Positions 25,914 to 33,096 of a DNA stretch of 64,000 nucleotides are shown one piece after another. Each line of letters opens with the position of its first letter. Position 1 is the stretch's first letter. The translations under genes were made by a program, and so were the position numbers. The notes beneath the pieces are model-generated. The model had not been told where the DNA came from. It was given only the letters and a program-made list of their open reading frames with translations, and did no database searches. Source of the DNA: Phenylobacterium montanum (lineage in GTDB: Bacteria > Pseudomonadota > Alphaproteobacteria > Caulobacterales > Caulobacteraceae); NCBI RefSeq assembly GCF_018135625.1, contig NZ_CP073078.1, forward strand, positions 1,724,001-1,788,000, given 5' to 3'.

Positions 25914-27158
25914 ATGACCAGCGCTGCAGCCCCCGCCCGATCCTCAGCCGAGACCACCGCCTTTGGCGTGCTGTTCTCGCTCAGCCTCGCGCATCTCCTG
26001 AACGACATGATGCAGTCGCTGCTGCCGGCGATCTATCCACAGATCAAGGGCCAGTTTCACCTGAACTTCACCCAGATCGGCCTGGTCACCTTCACCTTCC
26101 AGCTGACCGCCTCGCTGCTACAGCCGGTGGTGGGCATGGTGGCGGACAAAAAGCCCCAGCCCTTCTCCCTGCCGATCGGCATGCTGTTCACCCTGGCCGG
26201 CCTGATCCTCCTGGCCTACACGCCGAGCTATGGCCTGTTGCTGCTGGCCGCGGCCCTGGTGGGGACCGGCTCTTCGGTGCTGCACCCTGAGGCGTCGCGG
26301 GTGGCCCGTATGGCGTCCGGCGGGCGGCGGGGCCTGGCCCAGTCGCTGTTCCAGGTCGGCGGCAATTTCGGCTCGGCGCTCGGCCCTCTGGCGGCCATGG
26401 TGGTCCTGACCTTCGGCCAGCACAGCATTTCCTGGTTCGCCCTCGCCGCCCTGACCGCCATCCTGGTCCTGTGGCGGGTGGGGATCTGGTACAAGCATCA
26501 TGGCTTGGCGGTGCTGAAGCGCGCCGCCGCAGCCGGCCACGACAAGCCGCATCTGCCCAAGGGCAAGGTCGCTGCAGCGATGACCGTGCTGCTGGCCCTG
26601 ATCTTTTCCAAGTACGTCTACCTGGCCAGCATCACCAGCTACTTCACCTTCTACCTGATCCACCACTTCGGCCTGTCGATCCGGAACGCCCAGCTTCACC
26701 TGTTCGCCTTCCTGGCGGCGGTCGCGGCCGGCACCCTGGCCGGCGGCGCTATCGGCGACCGCTTCGGCAGGAAGCCGGTGATCTGGTTCTCGATCCTTGG
26801 CGTTCTGCCCTTCACCCTGGCCCTGCCCTATGCCGACCTGACCTGGACCACGGTGCTGAGCGTGCTGATCGGCCTGATCCTCTCCTCGGCCTTTTCGGCG
26901 ATCGTGGTCTACGGCCAGGAGCTGGCGCCGGGGCGGGTGGGCATGATCGCCGGCCTGTTCTTCGGCTTCGCCTTCGGCATGGGCGGCCTGGGCGCCGCGG
27001 CCCTGGGCGCCCTGGCGGACGCCACCAGCATCGAGTTCGTCTATCGTCTGACCGCCTTCCTGCCGGCCATGGGCGTCCTCGCGGCCCTGCTGCCGAACCT
27101 GAAGGGCGTGGCGACAGAGCCGGTGGTGATGCTGGAGGCGGCAGGTCCGGCGGAGTAG
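25914..27158 (+). CDS. Fsr-like MFS drug-resistance transporter
   Basis: A 414-residue MFS protein resembling the fosmidomycin-resistance (Fsr) group. The first helix and loop, LAHLLNDMMQSLLPAIYPQIK, and LVGTGSSVLHPEASRVARM (the family's typical helix 4 region) are recognisable. GGAIGDRFGRKPVIWFS is the MFS A-motif repeat in the second half. Function: proton-driven export of a small toxic compound, not necessarily fosmidomycin. The start is ATG 25914; a longer frame runs back into the divergent AraC-type gene and is not supported. It is probably controlled by that regulator. Confidence 0.85.
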   Translation: MTSAAAPARSSAETTAFGVLFSLSLAHLLNDMMQSLLPAIYPQIKGQFHLNFTQIGLVTFTFQLTASLLQPVVGMVADKKPQPFSLPIGMLFTLAGLILLAYTPSYGLLLLAAALVGTGSSVLHPEASRVARMASGGRRGLAQSLFQVGGNFGSALGPLAAMVVLTFGQHSISWFALAALTAILVLWRVGIWYKHHGLAVLKRAAAAGHDKPHLPKGKVAAAMTVLLALIFSKYVYLASITSYFTFYLIHHFGLSIRNAQLHLFAFLAAVAAGTLAGGAIGDRFGRKPVIWFSILGVLPFTLALPYADLTWTTVLSVLIGLILSSAFSAIVVYGQELAPGRVGMIAGLFFGFAFGMGGLGAAALGALADATSIEFVYRLTAFLPAMGVLAALLPNLKGVATEPVVMLEAAGPAE

Positions 27159-27161
27159 GCC

Positions 27162-28262
27162 CTAGTACAGCGTCGCCAGGGCGGTCCGCTCGAAGGGCTG
27201 AAGTTCGCTGTTGCGCGCCTCGCGCACCTTCACCACCCATTCGGGGTCCTGCAGCAGGGCTCGGCCGACGGCCACGAGGTCGAACTCCTCGTTTTCCAGC
27301 CGGCGGGTCAGCTCGTCCAGCGAGGCCACGCCCGCGCCCTGGCCGGCGAAACCGGCGATGAAGTCTCCGTCCAGGCCCACCGAGCCTACGGTGATGGTCG
27401 GCTTGCCGGTCAGCTTTTTGGCCCAGCCCGCGAAGTTGAGGTCCGAGCCCTCGAACTCCGGCTCCCAGAAGCGGCGCTGCGAGCAGTGGAAGATATCTGC
27501 GCCGGCCTCGGCCAGCGGGACGAGCCAGGCCGACATCTCGTCGGGCGTATGGGCCAGCTTGGCGGTGAAGTCCTGCTGCTTCCACTGCGACAGGCGGATG
27601 ATCACCGGATAGTCCGGCCCGACCGCCGCGCGCACGGCCTTCAGGATCTCGGCCGCGAAATTGGCGCGCTGGGTCAGCTGCTCGCCGCCGAAGAGGTCGG
27701 CGCGCTCGTTGGTGCCGGCCCAGAAGAACTGGTCGATCAGGTAGCCATGGGCGCCGTGCAGTTCGACGGCGTCGAAGCCCAGGCGCTTGGCGTCGGCGGC
27801 GGCGCGTGCGAAGGCCGAGATGGCGTCGGCCACCTCTTCCTCGGTCATGCCTTCGCCGAACTTGTGGCCCGGGCTGGAGAGGCCCGAGGGGCTGTCATAG
27901 GGACCCGGCGGCGACCAGTTGGGGTCGCGGGAGCGTACCGCGCCCACGTGCCACAGCTGGGGCGCCATCAGCCCGCCCTCGGCGTGCACCGCGTCGATCA
28001 CCCCTTTCCAGGCGGCCAGCTCGGCCTCGCCGTGGAAGCGGGGGATGTTGGGATCGTTCAACGAGGCCGGCCGCGCGACGCCCGTGCCTTCCGAGACGAT
28101 CAGCCCGACCTGGTTGGCCGCGCGCCGGCCGTAATAGGCGGCGACATCCTTGGTCGCCACGCCGCCCGGCGAGAAGGATCGGGTCATGGGCGCCATGACC
28201 ACACGGTTGGGCAGGGTCAGGCCTTTGAAGGAGAAGGGCTGGAACAGGGCGTCAGCGGCCAT
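27162..28262 (-). CDS. Old Yellow Enzyme family FMN oxidoreductase
   Basis: A 366-residue TIM-barrel flavoprotein (NADH:flavin oxidoreductase / OYE). It has NRVVMAPMTRSF (FMN binding), QLWHVGAV, the substrate-site motif FDAVELHGAHGYLIDQFF with a His pair, and VAVGRALLQDPEWV near the C-terminus. Members reduce alpha,beta-unsaturated carbonyls, nitro compounds or nitrate esters at NAD(P)H expense. The gene converges with the Fsr-like carrier (3-base gap) and is followed on its 5' side by the large palindrome at 28353-28471. The substrate is unknown. Confidence 0.92.
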   Translation of the reverse strand: MAADALFQPFSFKGLTLPNRVVMAPMTRSFSPGGVATKDVAAYYGRRAANQVGLIVSEGTGVARPASLNDPNIPRFHGEAELAAWKGVIDAVHAEGGLMAPQLWHVGAVRSRDPNWSPPGPYDSPSGLSSPGHKFGEGMTEEEVADAISAFARAAADAKRLGFDAVELHGAHGYLIDQFFWAGTNERADLFGGEQLTQRANFAAEILKAVRAAVGPDYPVIIRLSQWKQQDFTAKLAHTPDEMSAWLVPLAEAGADIFHCSQRRFWEPEFEGSDLNFAGWAKKLTGKPTITVGSVGLDGDFIAGFAGQGAGVASLDELTRRLENEEFDLVAVGRALLQDPEWVVKVREARNSELQPFERTALATLY

Positions 28263-28352
28263 GGAAGGCTCCGGGAATGGCGATGTTCGGGCTAGCTAAC
28301 CGGTGCCCCCCGGAAAGTCAGTCCAGAAAAACTACTGAGTGGCGCAGGCGAT

Positions 28353-28471
28353 GTGCGTGGTTCGAGACGCCCGCTTGCGCGGGCTCCTCACCATGACGAG
28401 TCTTGTTGGCGCCCACCGACCCTAGTCATGGTGAGGAGCGATCCGTCAGGGGCGCGTCTCGAACCACGCAC
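28353..28471. repeat. 119-base nested intergenic palindrome (REP/RUP-like)
   Basis: Outer arms GTGCGTGGTTCGAGACGC and its exact complement (18 of 18; 28353-28370 and 28454-28471) enclose inner arms GCTCCTCACCATGAC and complement (15 of 15; 28383-28397 and 28425-28439). A small GCCCGC-TTGC-GCGGGC hairpin lies between the left arms. No ORF is present. The structure suggests an interspersed intergenic repeat rather than a simple terminator. It separates two reverse-strand genes, OYE downstream and acyl-CoA dehydrogenase upstream. Confidence 0.8.
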
Positions 28472-28480
28472 AATCCCCCG

Positions 28481-29704
28481 TCAGATCCCCAGGATCATCT
28501 TGGCCATGATGTTGTGCTGGATCTCGTTGGAGCCGGCATAGATCGAGGTCTTGCGATAGTTGAAATAGGTGGGGGCCGTGGGCGCGGCGTAGTCGGGGCC
28601 GGCGCGAGGCTCGTTCCTGTCGCCGCGCAGGTGGGCCCAGGTGTCCTCGACGAATGGCGCAGCGAAGATCCCGACCGCCTCCAGGGCCAGCTCGGTGATC
28701 TGCTGCTGGGCCTGGGAGCCCTCCAGCTTCAGCATCGAGGAGACCGGACCCATGGCCGCCCCGGCGGCGCGGCCCGCGAACACCTTCAGCTCGGTGGCGT
28801 TCAGGGCGTCGACCTTGATCTGCATCTCGGCCAGCTTGCGGCGAAAGTCGATGTCCTTGATCAAGGGCTCGCCGCCGTCAGAAAGCTCCGTCGCAGCGAT
28901 CTTCTTTACCTTGTCCAGCATGTTGGTCAGGCCGGGGGCGTAGGCGTTGCCGCGCTCGAACTGCAACAGGTACTTGGCGTAGGTCCAGCCCTGGCCCTCC
29001 TCGCCGATGCGGTTGGCGACCGGCACCCGCACGTCCTCGAAGAAGACCTGGTTGATCTCCTGTTCGCCGTCCGGGGGCCCATCCAGGGTCGGCAGCGGCC
29101 GGATGGTGATGCCGGGGGTCTTCATGTCCAGCAGGAGGAACGAGATGCCGCGCTGGGGCCGCTCCTCTTGGTTGGTGCGCACCAGGCAGAACATCCAGTC
29201 GGCGTACTGGGCGTAGGTGGTCCAGATCTTGGAGCCGTTCAGCACATAGTCGTCGCCGTCCCGCACCGCCTTCATCGACAGGGAGGCCAGGTCTGAGCCC
29301 GAGCCCGGCTCGGAATAGCCCTGGCACCACCAGACGTCGGACGAGAGGATCTTGGGCAGGTGCTGCTTCTTCTGCTCGTCCGAGCCGAAGGCCATGATCA
29401 CCGGCGCGCACATGCGCAGGCCCATGTTGCTGGTCGCCGGGGCGCCGGCCAGGGCCATCTCCATGTTGAAGATGTACTTCTGGGCGTCGTTCCAGCCCGT
29501 GCCGCCGTATTCCACCGGCCAGTCGGGCGCGATCCAGCCACGGTCGTTCAGGCGCTTCAGCCAGCGGATCTGGCCCTCATGGTCCACGTGGCCGTTCTTC
29601 GACTGCTCCAGATGCGCGCGCATGCTGTCGTCGAAGGCTTCGGCGATGAATGCGCGAACCTCGTCCCGGAAGGCGAGGTCTTCAGCTGAGAAGGCGATGT
29701 CCAT
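28481..29704 (-). CDS. acyl-CoA dehydrogenase lacking the canonical C-terminal Glu
   Basis: A 407-residue acyl-CoA dehydrogenase-fold protein. WWCQGYSEPGSGSDLASL (FAD loop) and the C-terminal SIYAGSNEIQHNIMAKM define the long-chain/steroid-type FadE subgroup. Where typical enzymes have catalytic Glu in IYEG, this one has Ala390. Members of this subgroup often work as alpha2beta2 heteromers or use a base at another position. No partner dehydrogenase is adjacent; the related pair lies 6 kb away. It forms an operon with the ABM-domain gene 5 bases upstream, under operator site B. Confidence 0.9.
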   Translation of the reverse strand: MDIAFSAEDLAFRDEVRAFIAEAFDDSMRAHLEQSKNGHVDHEGQIRWLKRLNDRGWIAPDWPVEYGGTGWNDAQKYIFNMEMALAGAPATSNMGLRMCAPVIMAFGSDEQKKQHLPKILSSDVWWCQGYSEPGSGSDLASLSMKAVRDGDDYVLNGSKIWTTYAQYADWMFCLVRTNQEERPQRGISFLLLDMKTPGITIRPLPTLDGPPDGEQEINQVFFEDVRVPVANRIGEEGQGWTYAKYLLQFERGNAYAPGLTNMLDKVKKIAATELSDGGEPLIKDIDFRRKLAEMQIKVDALNATELKVFAGRAAGAAMGPVSSMLKLEGSQAQQQITELALEAVGIFAAPFVEDTWAHLRGDRNEPRAGPDYAAPTAPTYFNYRKTSIYAGSNEIQHNIMAKMILGI

Positions 29705-29709
29705 GGCGA

Positions 29710-30000
29710 TCAGCCCACCGCGTCGAGATATTCGATTTCGGGCCGGCCGGCCATGCAGGGACCCATCTTGGCGCCGGCGGCCTTGAAGTAGTCGGTGCCG
29801 CCGTGGGCCTTGAGGGCGTCGGCGTCCTTGTAGAGCTCCAGCACCTTGTAGGTCCCGGCCTCGGTGCGCGACTTGGTCAGCTGGTACATCAGGTTGCCGG
29901 GCTCGTTGGCCCGCACCTGGGCCGCCAGGCCGGTGAAGATGGCTTCGAACTCCTCAGCCTTTTCCGGCTGCACCTTGAGCACCGCAACGACGCCGATCAT
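29710..30000 (-). CDS. antibiotic-biosynthesis monooxygenase (ABM/YgiN-like) domain protein
   Basis: A 96-residue single-domain dimeric alpha+beta-barrel protein. MIGVVAVLKVQPEKAEEFEAIF, GNLMYQLTKS and ELYKDADALKAHGGTDYFK are typical of ABM/YgiN quinol monooxygenase-like proteins. ATG 30000 has GGGAGAAGG just upstream, and a longer frame to 30030 lacks support. It is the first gene of the unit with the acyl-CoA dehydrogenase and sits just behind operator site B (30026-30043). The cofactor-free oxygenase role is only a family-level inference. Confidence 0.85.
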   Translation of the reverse strand: MIGVVAVLKVQPEKAEEFEAIFTGLAAQVRANEPGNLMYQLTKSRTEAGTYKVLELYKDADALKAHGGTDYFKAAGAKMGPCMAGRPEIEYLDAVG

Positions 30001-30025
30001 GGCCTTCTCCCGCCTGTCTGTAGGT

Positions 30026-30043
30026 TTCAAACAGATGTTAGAA
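30026..30043. promoter_or_regulatory. candidate TetR-type operator, site B (ABM / acyl-CoA dehydrogenase operon)
   Basis: TTCAAAC-AGAT-GTTAGAA lies 25 bases upstream of the ABM start codon. Arms match with one mismatch (GTTAGAA complements TTCTAAC). It shares TTCAAAC-N4-GTT with sites at 20998 and 37045. Confidence 0.55.
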
Positions 30044-30072
30044 CGCGAACGAGACGTGGGGCAAGAGGCGGT

Positions 30073-30663
30073 TCAGCGCCGGCGAACAAACCTCAGCGCC
30101 GTGCGCGCCTCAGAGAAGGCGCAGACCTTGGTGTCGGCCAGCCCGAGCGGCCGCAGGGCGGCGAAGACGTCGAGATCCTTGATCCGCGCCGGCTTGCCCT
30201 TGAGCGAAATCACCCACAGGGCGCCGCGGTCGGCCAAGGCGGGGATCAGGCTCGGGGCGCGCGCCAGGTCTTCGGCGCTGTCGGCGCCATAGAACAGGAG
30301 GTCGAGGCCGCTTCGCTCGCTGGCGACCGCGATCCCGGCGGCGTCCAATTCGGCCAGGAAGCCTGGATCATCGAGGTTGTCGAGGCCGACCTTCAGGCCC
30401 GGCTTCACGCCCAGCTTATCCAACCGCCCCTTGGGCCGGGCGATCGCCTCCGCCCAGGAAACCGCGGCCTTCTCGCCCAAGGTGAAGCGGCTGCCATCGG
30501 CAAGCACCAGGTCGGCGGCCTCGGCCTTCACTCCCGCCAGGGCCTCGCCGGTGAAGACCAGCCGCTCGCGACCGCGGAAGATCAGCTTCGGCGGCTCGTA
30601 CTGCAGCCGGCCCTCGTCGGACCCGCCGGCCAGAACCGCGCGAACCTGGGACTCCTTGCCCAT
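30073..30663 (-). CDS. DUF3052-like protein
   Basis: A 196-residue cytoplasmic protein. The C-terminal two thirds (DKLGVKPGLKVGLDNLDD, then DLLFYGADSAEDL, GALWVISLKGK, VFAALRPLGLADTKVCAF and ALRFVRRR) follow the DUF3052 pattern, whose function is unknown. The N-terminal about 70 residues form a separate beta-rich part. Its ATG overlaps the TGA of the enoyl-CoA hydratase gene (TGATG), so it is translated with it. No catalytic residues are recognisable. Confidence 0.7.
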   Translation of the reverse strand: MGKESQVRAVLAGGSDEGRLQYEPPKLIFRGRERLVFTGEALAGVKAEAADLVLADGSRFTLGEKAAVSWAEAIARPKGRLDKLGVKPGLKVGLDNLDDPGFLAELDAAGIAVASERSGLDLLFYGADSAEDLARAPSLIPALADRGALWVISLKGKPARIKDLDVFAALRPLGLADTKVCAFSEARTALRFVRRR

Positions 30664-31460
30664 CAGGCGCCCTTGAAACTGGGCGCCCGCTTTTCAAGGA
30701 TCGCCTCGACCCCTTCCATGTGGTCCTCGGTCAGGTGCGCGATCGCCTGGGCCGCGGCGGACATCTCCATCAAGGTGTCGTAGCTGGCGGTCTGGCCCTG
30801 CTTCAGCAGTGACTTGGCCAGGCGCAGGGCGTGCGGCGGCTGCTGCGCGATCCGCTCGGCGAGCCCCACCGCCTCCTCCATCAGCTTGTCGGCCGCGACC
30901 ACCCGGCTGACCAGGCCCCATTTCTCGGCCGTGGCGGCGTCGATCACGTCGCCGGTGAACAGCAGCTCCGCCGCGCGGCTCATGCCCACGGTACGCGGCA
31001 AGAGCCAGGCGCCGCCGTCGCCGGGGATCAGGCCGAGCTTGAGGAAGGTCACGCCGAACTTGGCGCCCTCGGCGGCGATGCGGATGTCGGTCATGCAGGC
31101 CACGTCGCAGCCGAGGCCGATGGCCGCGCCGTTGACCGCCGCGATCGAGGGGACCTCGAGCCCGTAGATCGAACGCACCACCCGGTGGATGTTGTTGCGA
31201 TAGCCGTCGCGGATGGCCACGCCCGTGCCTGCGAAGGCGCCTTCCCGCGCCTTCATCGCCTTGACGTCGCCGCCGGCGGAAAAGGCCCGGCCGGCGCCGG
31301 TCAGCACCACGCAGCGGATTTCCGGATCGGCGTTGACCTCGTCGCAGGCGGCGCGGACCTGGTCGCCGTCACCGGGCGCGCCGAGGGCGTTCATGCTCTC
31401 CGGGCGATTCAGGGTCAGGATGGCGACGTGGCCGCGTTTTTCGAGGGTGAGAAGGGACAT
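30663..31460 (-). CDS. enoyl-CoA hydratase/isomerase family protein
   Basis: A 265-residue crotonase-fold protein. The oxyanion-hole segments GAGRAFSAGGDVKAM and VNGAAIGLGCDVACMTD are present. Of the two crotonase glutamates, the one in GMSRAAELLFTGD (Glu164-equivalent) is retained, but the segment KFGVTFLKLGLIPGDGG has Phe where crotonase has Glu144. A strict hydratase mechanism is therefore doubtful, and an isomerase, hydrolase or variant hydratase is possible. ATG 31460 is preferred over a frame extending to 31517. It is coupled to the DUF3052-like gene and preceded by a terminator that isolates it from the upstream small ORF. Confidence 0.9.
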   Translation of the reverse strand: MSLLTLEKRGHVAILTLNRPESMNALGAPGDGDQVRAACDEVNADPEIRCVVLTGAGRAFSAGGDVKAMKAREGAFAGTGVAIRDGYRNNIHRVVRSIYGLEVPSIAAVNGAAIGLGCDVACMTDIRIAAEGAKFGVTFLKLGLIPGDGGAWLLPRTVGMSRAAELLFTGDVIDAATAEKWGLVSRVVAADKLMEEAVGLAERIAQQPPHALRLAKSLLKQGQTASYDTLMEMSAAAQAIAHLTEDHMEGVEAILEKRAPSFKGA

Positions 31461-31528
31461 CGGCCGCTCCGCTGCTTCAATTTCGCGGGCAGAGAGGCAA
31501 AATCCGGCGACTTCCACAAGCCCTAACG

Positions 31529-31556
31529 AAAAGCCCCGCGACCGAAGCCGCGGGGC
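31529..31556 (-). terminator. rho-independent terminator of the 44-residue ORF
   Basis: On the reverse strand, stem GCCCCGCG / CGCGGGGC with an 8-base loop containing CTTCGG is followed by TTTTCG. It begins 27 bases after the stop codon of the small ORF at 31584-31718 and ends transcription before the enoyl-CoA hydratase gene. Confidence 0.85.
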
Positions 31557-31583
31557 CGTGACGTCAACCTCGGATCGAGGCGG

Positions 31584-31718
31584 CTATTTCTTCTTCGGCG
31601 TCTGCGAGGGCGTGGTGGTCGTCGTCTGCCGGGGAACATCATACTCGCGCCGATGCGGCGCCAGCATGCCGGCGAAGGCGAATTGGATGATGGCCGAGTT
31701 CAGGGTCTGTTGGTTCAT
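31584..31718 (-). CDS. 44-residue orphan protein with its own terminator
   Basis: ATG to TAG encodes 44 residues. It begins MNQQTLNSAIIQFAFAGMLA and ends in a Thr-rich, basic tail (TTTTT, PSQTPKKK). The first half could form an amphipathic or weakly hydrophobic helix; there is no cleavable signal. AAGGAG lies 10 bases upstream of the ATG, and a strong terminator follows, so it looks like an independent single-gene transcript. The upstream 325 bases to the TetR gene hold no larger gene on either strand that I can support, but do contain a 16-base repeat GATCCG-TATC-CGGATC (31851-31866) that may be an operator. I do not recognise a family. Confidence 0.6.
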   Translation of the reverse strand: MNQQTLNSAIIQFAFAGMLAPHRREYDVPRQTTTTTPSQTPKKK

Positions 31719-31984
31719 GGTCCTGCGTCTCCTTGACCAGCGGCGAAGCCAGAAAGAGACGCCCCGCGGCTCCCAGGGAAGTTGAGGCCCTCTCAGTCGT
31801 CAGCGCGTCGGATTGGATCATGACAGGATTGCGGCGGCTGGCAAGAATCCGATCCGTATCCGGATCAATTCTGCGTGCAATCCACTGACCCATGTCACTG
31901 AATTTACGGAACTTGCCTCAGAGACGCGTCACGTGGATTGACCATGCTGCGCTCCCTTTGGCGCAGCGGCGCGAAACACCCGGG

Positions 31985-32028
31985 TTGACGAACGGCTGCG
32001 TCTCGATTTAATTCGAAAAAATTCGAAT
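31985..32028 (+). promoter_or_regulatory. promoter and operator of the TetR / cytochrome / oxidase operon
   Basis: A -35 TTGACG (31985-31990) and -10 TTAATT (32008-32013) are separated by 17 bases. A perfect inverted repeat ATTCGAA-AAAA-TTCGAAT (32011-32028) overlaps the -10 and lies 15 bases before the TetR start codon, as expected for autorepression. Confidence 0.7.
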
Positions 32029-32043
32029 AAACCACCAACCCAA

Positions 32044-32718
32044 ATGCACATGCCCCAGGACGCGCTTTCACTGGCCGCCGCCGACCGGCTCCAGCCCAAG
32101 TCACCCAAGCGAGCGGCGGCGCGGGCGCGGGTCGACGCCATTCTGGACGCCGCCGACGTCCTCGCAGCCAGCCGGCCAACCGAGAGCCTCAGCCTGCCGC
32201 TGCTGGCCCAGGCGGCCGGTGTCCCCGCCTCCAGCCTCTATCACTTCTTCCCCTCCATCGAGGCCGTTCTGGTGGCGCTGGTGCGGCGTTACAACGCTGA
32301 ATTGGACAGGGATATCGAGCAGTTGCTCGAAACGCTGGAAGCCGGCTCTTGGCAGGCGACGACCCGCGCCCTGTCGGCCTGCGCACGCCAATTCCACGAC
32401 CGCAACCCCGTCTACGCCCGCCTGGTCCTGCGCACCGCCGCCTTCACCAGCCTTCGCCGGGCGGACGACGAACATATCCGACAGCTGGCCGAGCGTTTCC
32501 TTGAGCTGATGAACGCCCGCTTCCACATGCCCAACGCCCCGGACCTGGTCACCCCGCTCGGCGTGGCCATGGCCATCAGCGACCGCATCTGGGCGCTGCT
32601 GTCGGACGAAAATGGAAATATTTCGGATAAAGCCTTCGAGGAGTCGCAGATCGCCATGATCAGCTACCTGTCCAACTATCTGCCGCCGCAGATGGCGCTG
32701 CGCGAGGGCGCGGCATGA
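32044..32718 (+). CDS. TetR-family regulator heading the exported redox operon
   Basis: A 224-residue TetR-type repressor. The HTH region lies at about residues 30-75 (ILDAADVLAASRPTESLSLPLLAQAAGVPASSLYHFFPS), and the rest is the helical ligand domain. ATG 32044 and ATG 32050 are both possible starts. Its TGA overlaps the ATG of the cytochrome c gene (ATGA), so regulator and targets are co-transcribed. The perfect repeat overlapping the promoter (32011-32028) is its likely operator. The effector is unknown, probably the substrate of the downstream enzymes. Confidence 0.88.
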   Translation: MHMPQDALSLAAADRLQPKSPKRAAARARVDAILDAADVLAASRPTESLSLPLLAQAAGVPASSLYHFFPSIEAVLVALVRRYNAELDRDIEQLLETLEAGSWQATTRALSACARQFHDRNPVYARLVLRTAAFTSLRRADDEHIRQLAERFLELMNARFHMPNAPDLVTPLGVAMAISDRIWALLSDENGNISDKAFEESQIAMISYLSNYLPPQMALREGAA

Positions 32719-33086
32719 CCCGGGCCGCGCTCCTCCTCTGCGCCGGCCTCGCCCTGGCCGCCTGTTCCAAGACGCCCAGCCGGCCGATCGAGCACGACCC
32801 GGCCAAGATCGCCGCCAACGCCGTCGCCGCCCAGCCAGCCGATCCCAAGCTCGCCGGCCTCTACGACACCTCCTGCAAGGCTTGCCATGGGCGGCCCGGC
32901 AGCGGCGCGCCCCTGGCGCTCGACCACACAGCTTGGGACTCGCGCTGGGCGCGCGGCCTGCCCTCGCTGATGCAGAGCGTGATCGGCGGCAAGGCCGGCA
33001 TGCCGGCGGGTGGACAATGCTTCGCCTGCACCGAGGGCGACTACAAGGCCCTGGTCCGCTTCATGGCCGACCAGCAGGGCAGCTGA
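32715..33086 (+). CDS. lipoprotein c-type cytochrome (c5-like)
   Basis: A 123-residue lipoprotein. The signal ends in LALAAC (Cys17), so it is lipid-anchored in the periplasm. The haem site is C54-K-A-C57-H58, and the probable axial Met is Met96 in GKAGMPAGG, followed by a second pair C102-x2-C105 as in cytochrome c5-type proteins. It is therefore a one-haem electron carrier. Its position between the regulator and the flavin oxidase gene suggests that it takes electrons from that oxidase. Start and stop are tightly packed: ATGA overlap upstream, 10-base gap downstream. Confidence 0.88.
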   Translation: MTRAALLLCAGLALAACSKTPSRPIEHDPAKIAANAVAAQPADPKLAGLYDTSCKACHGRPGSGAPLALDHTAWDSRWARGLPSLMQSVIGGKAGMPAGGQCFACTEGDYKALVRFMADQQGS

Positions 33087-33096
33087 GGGGGATCAG

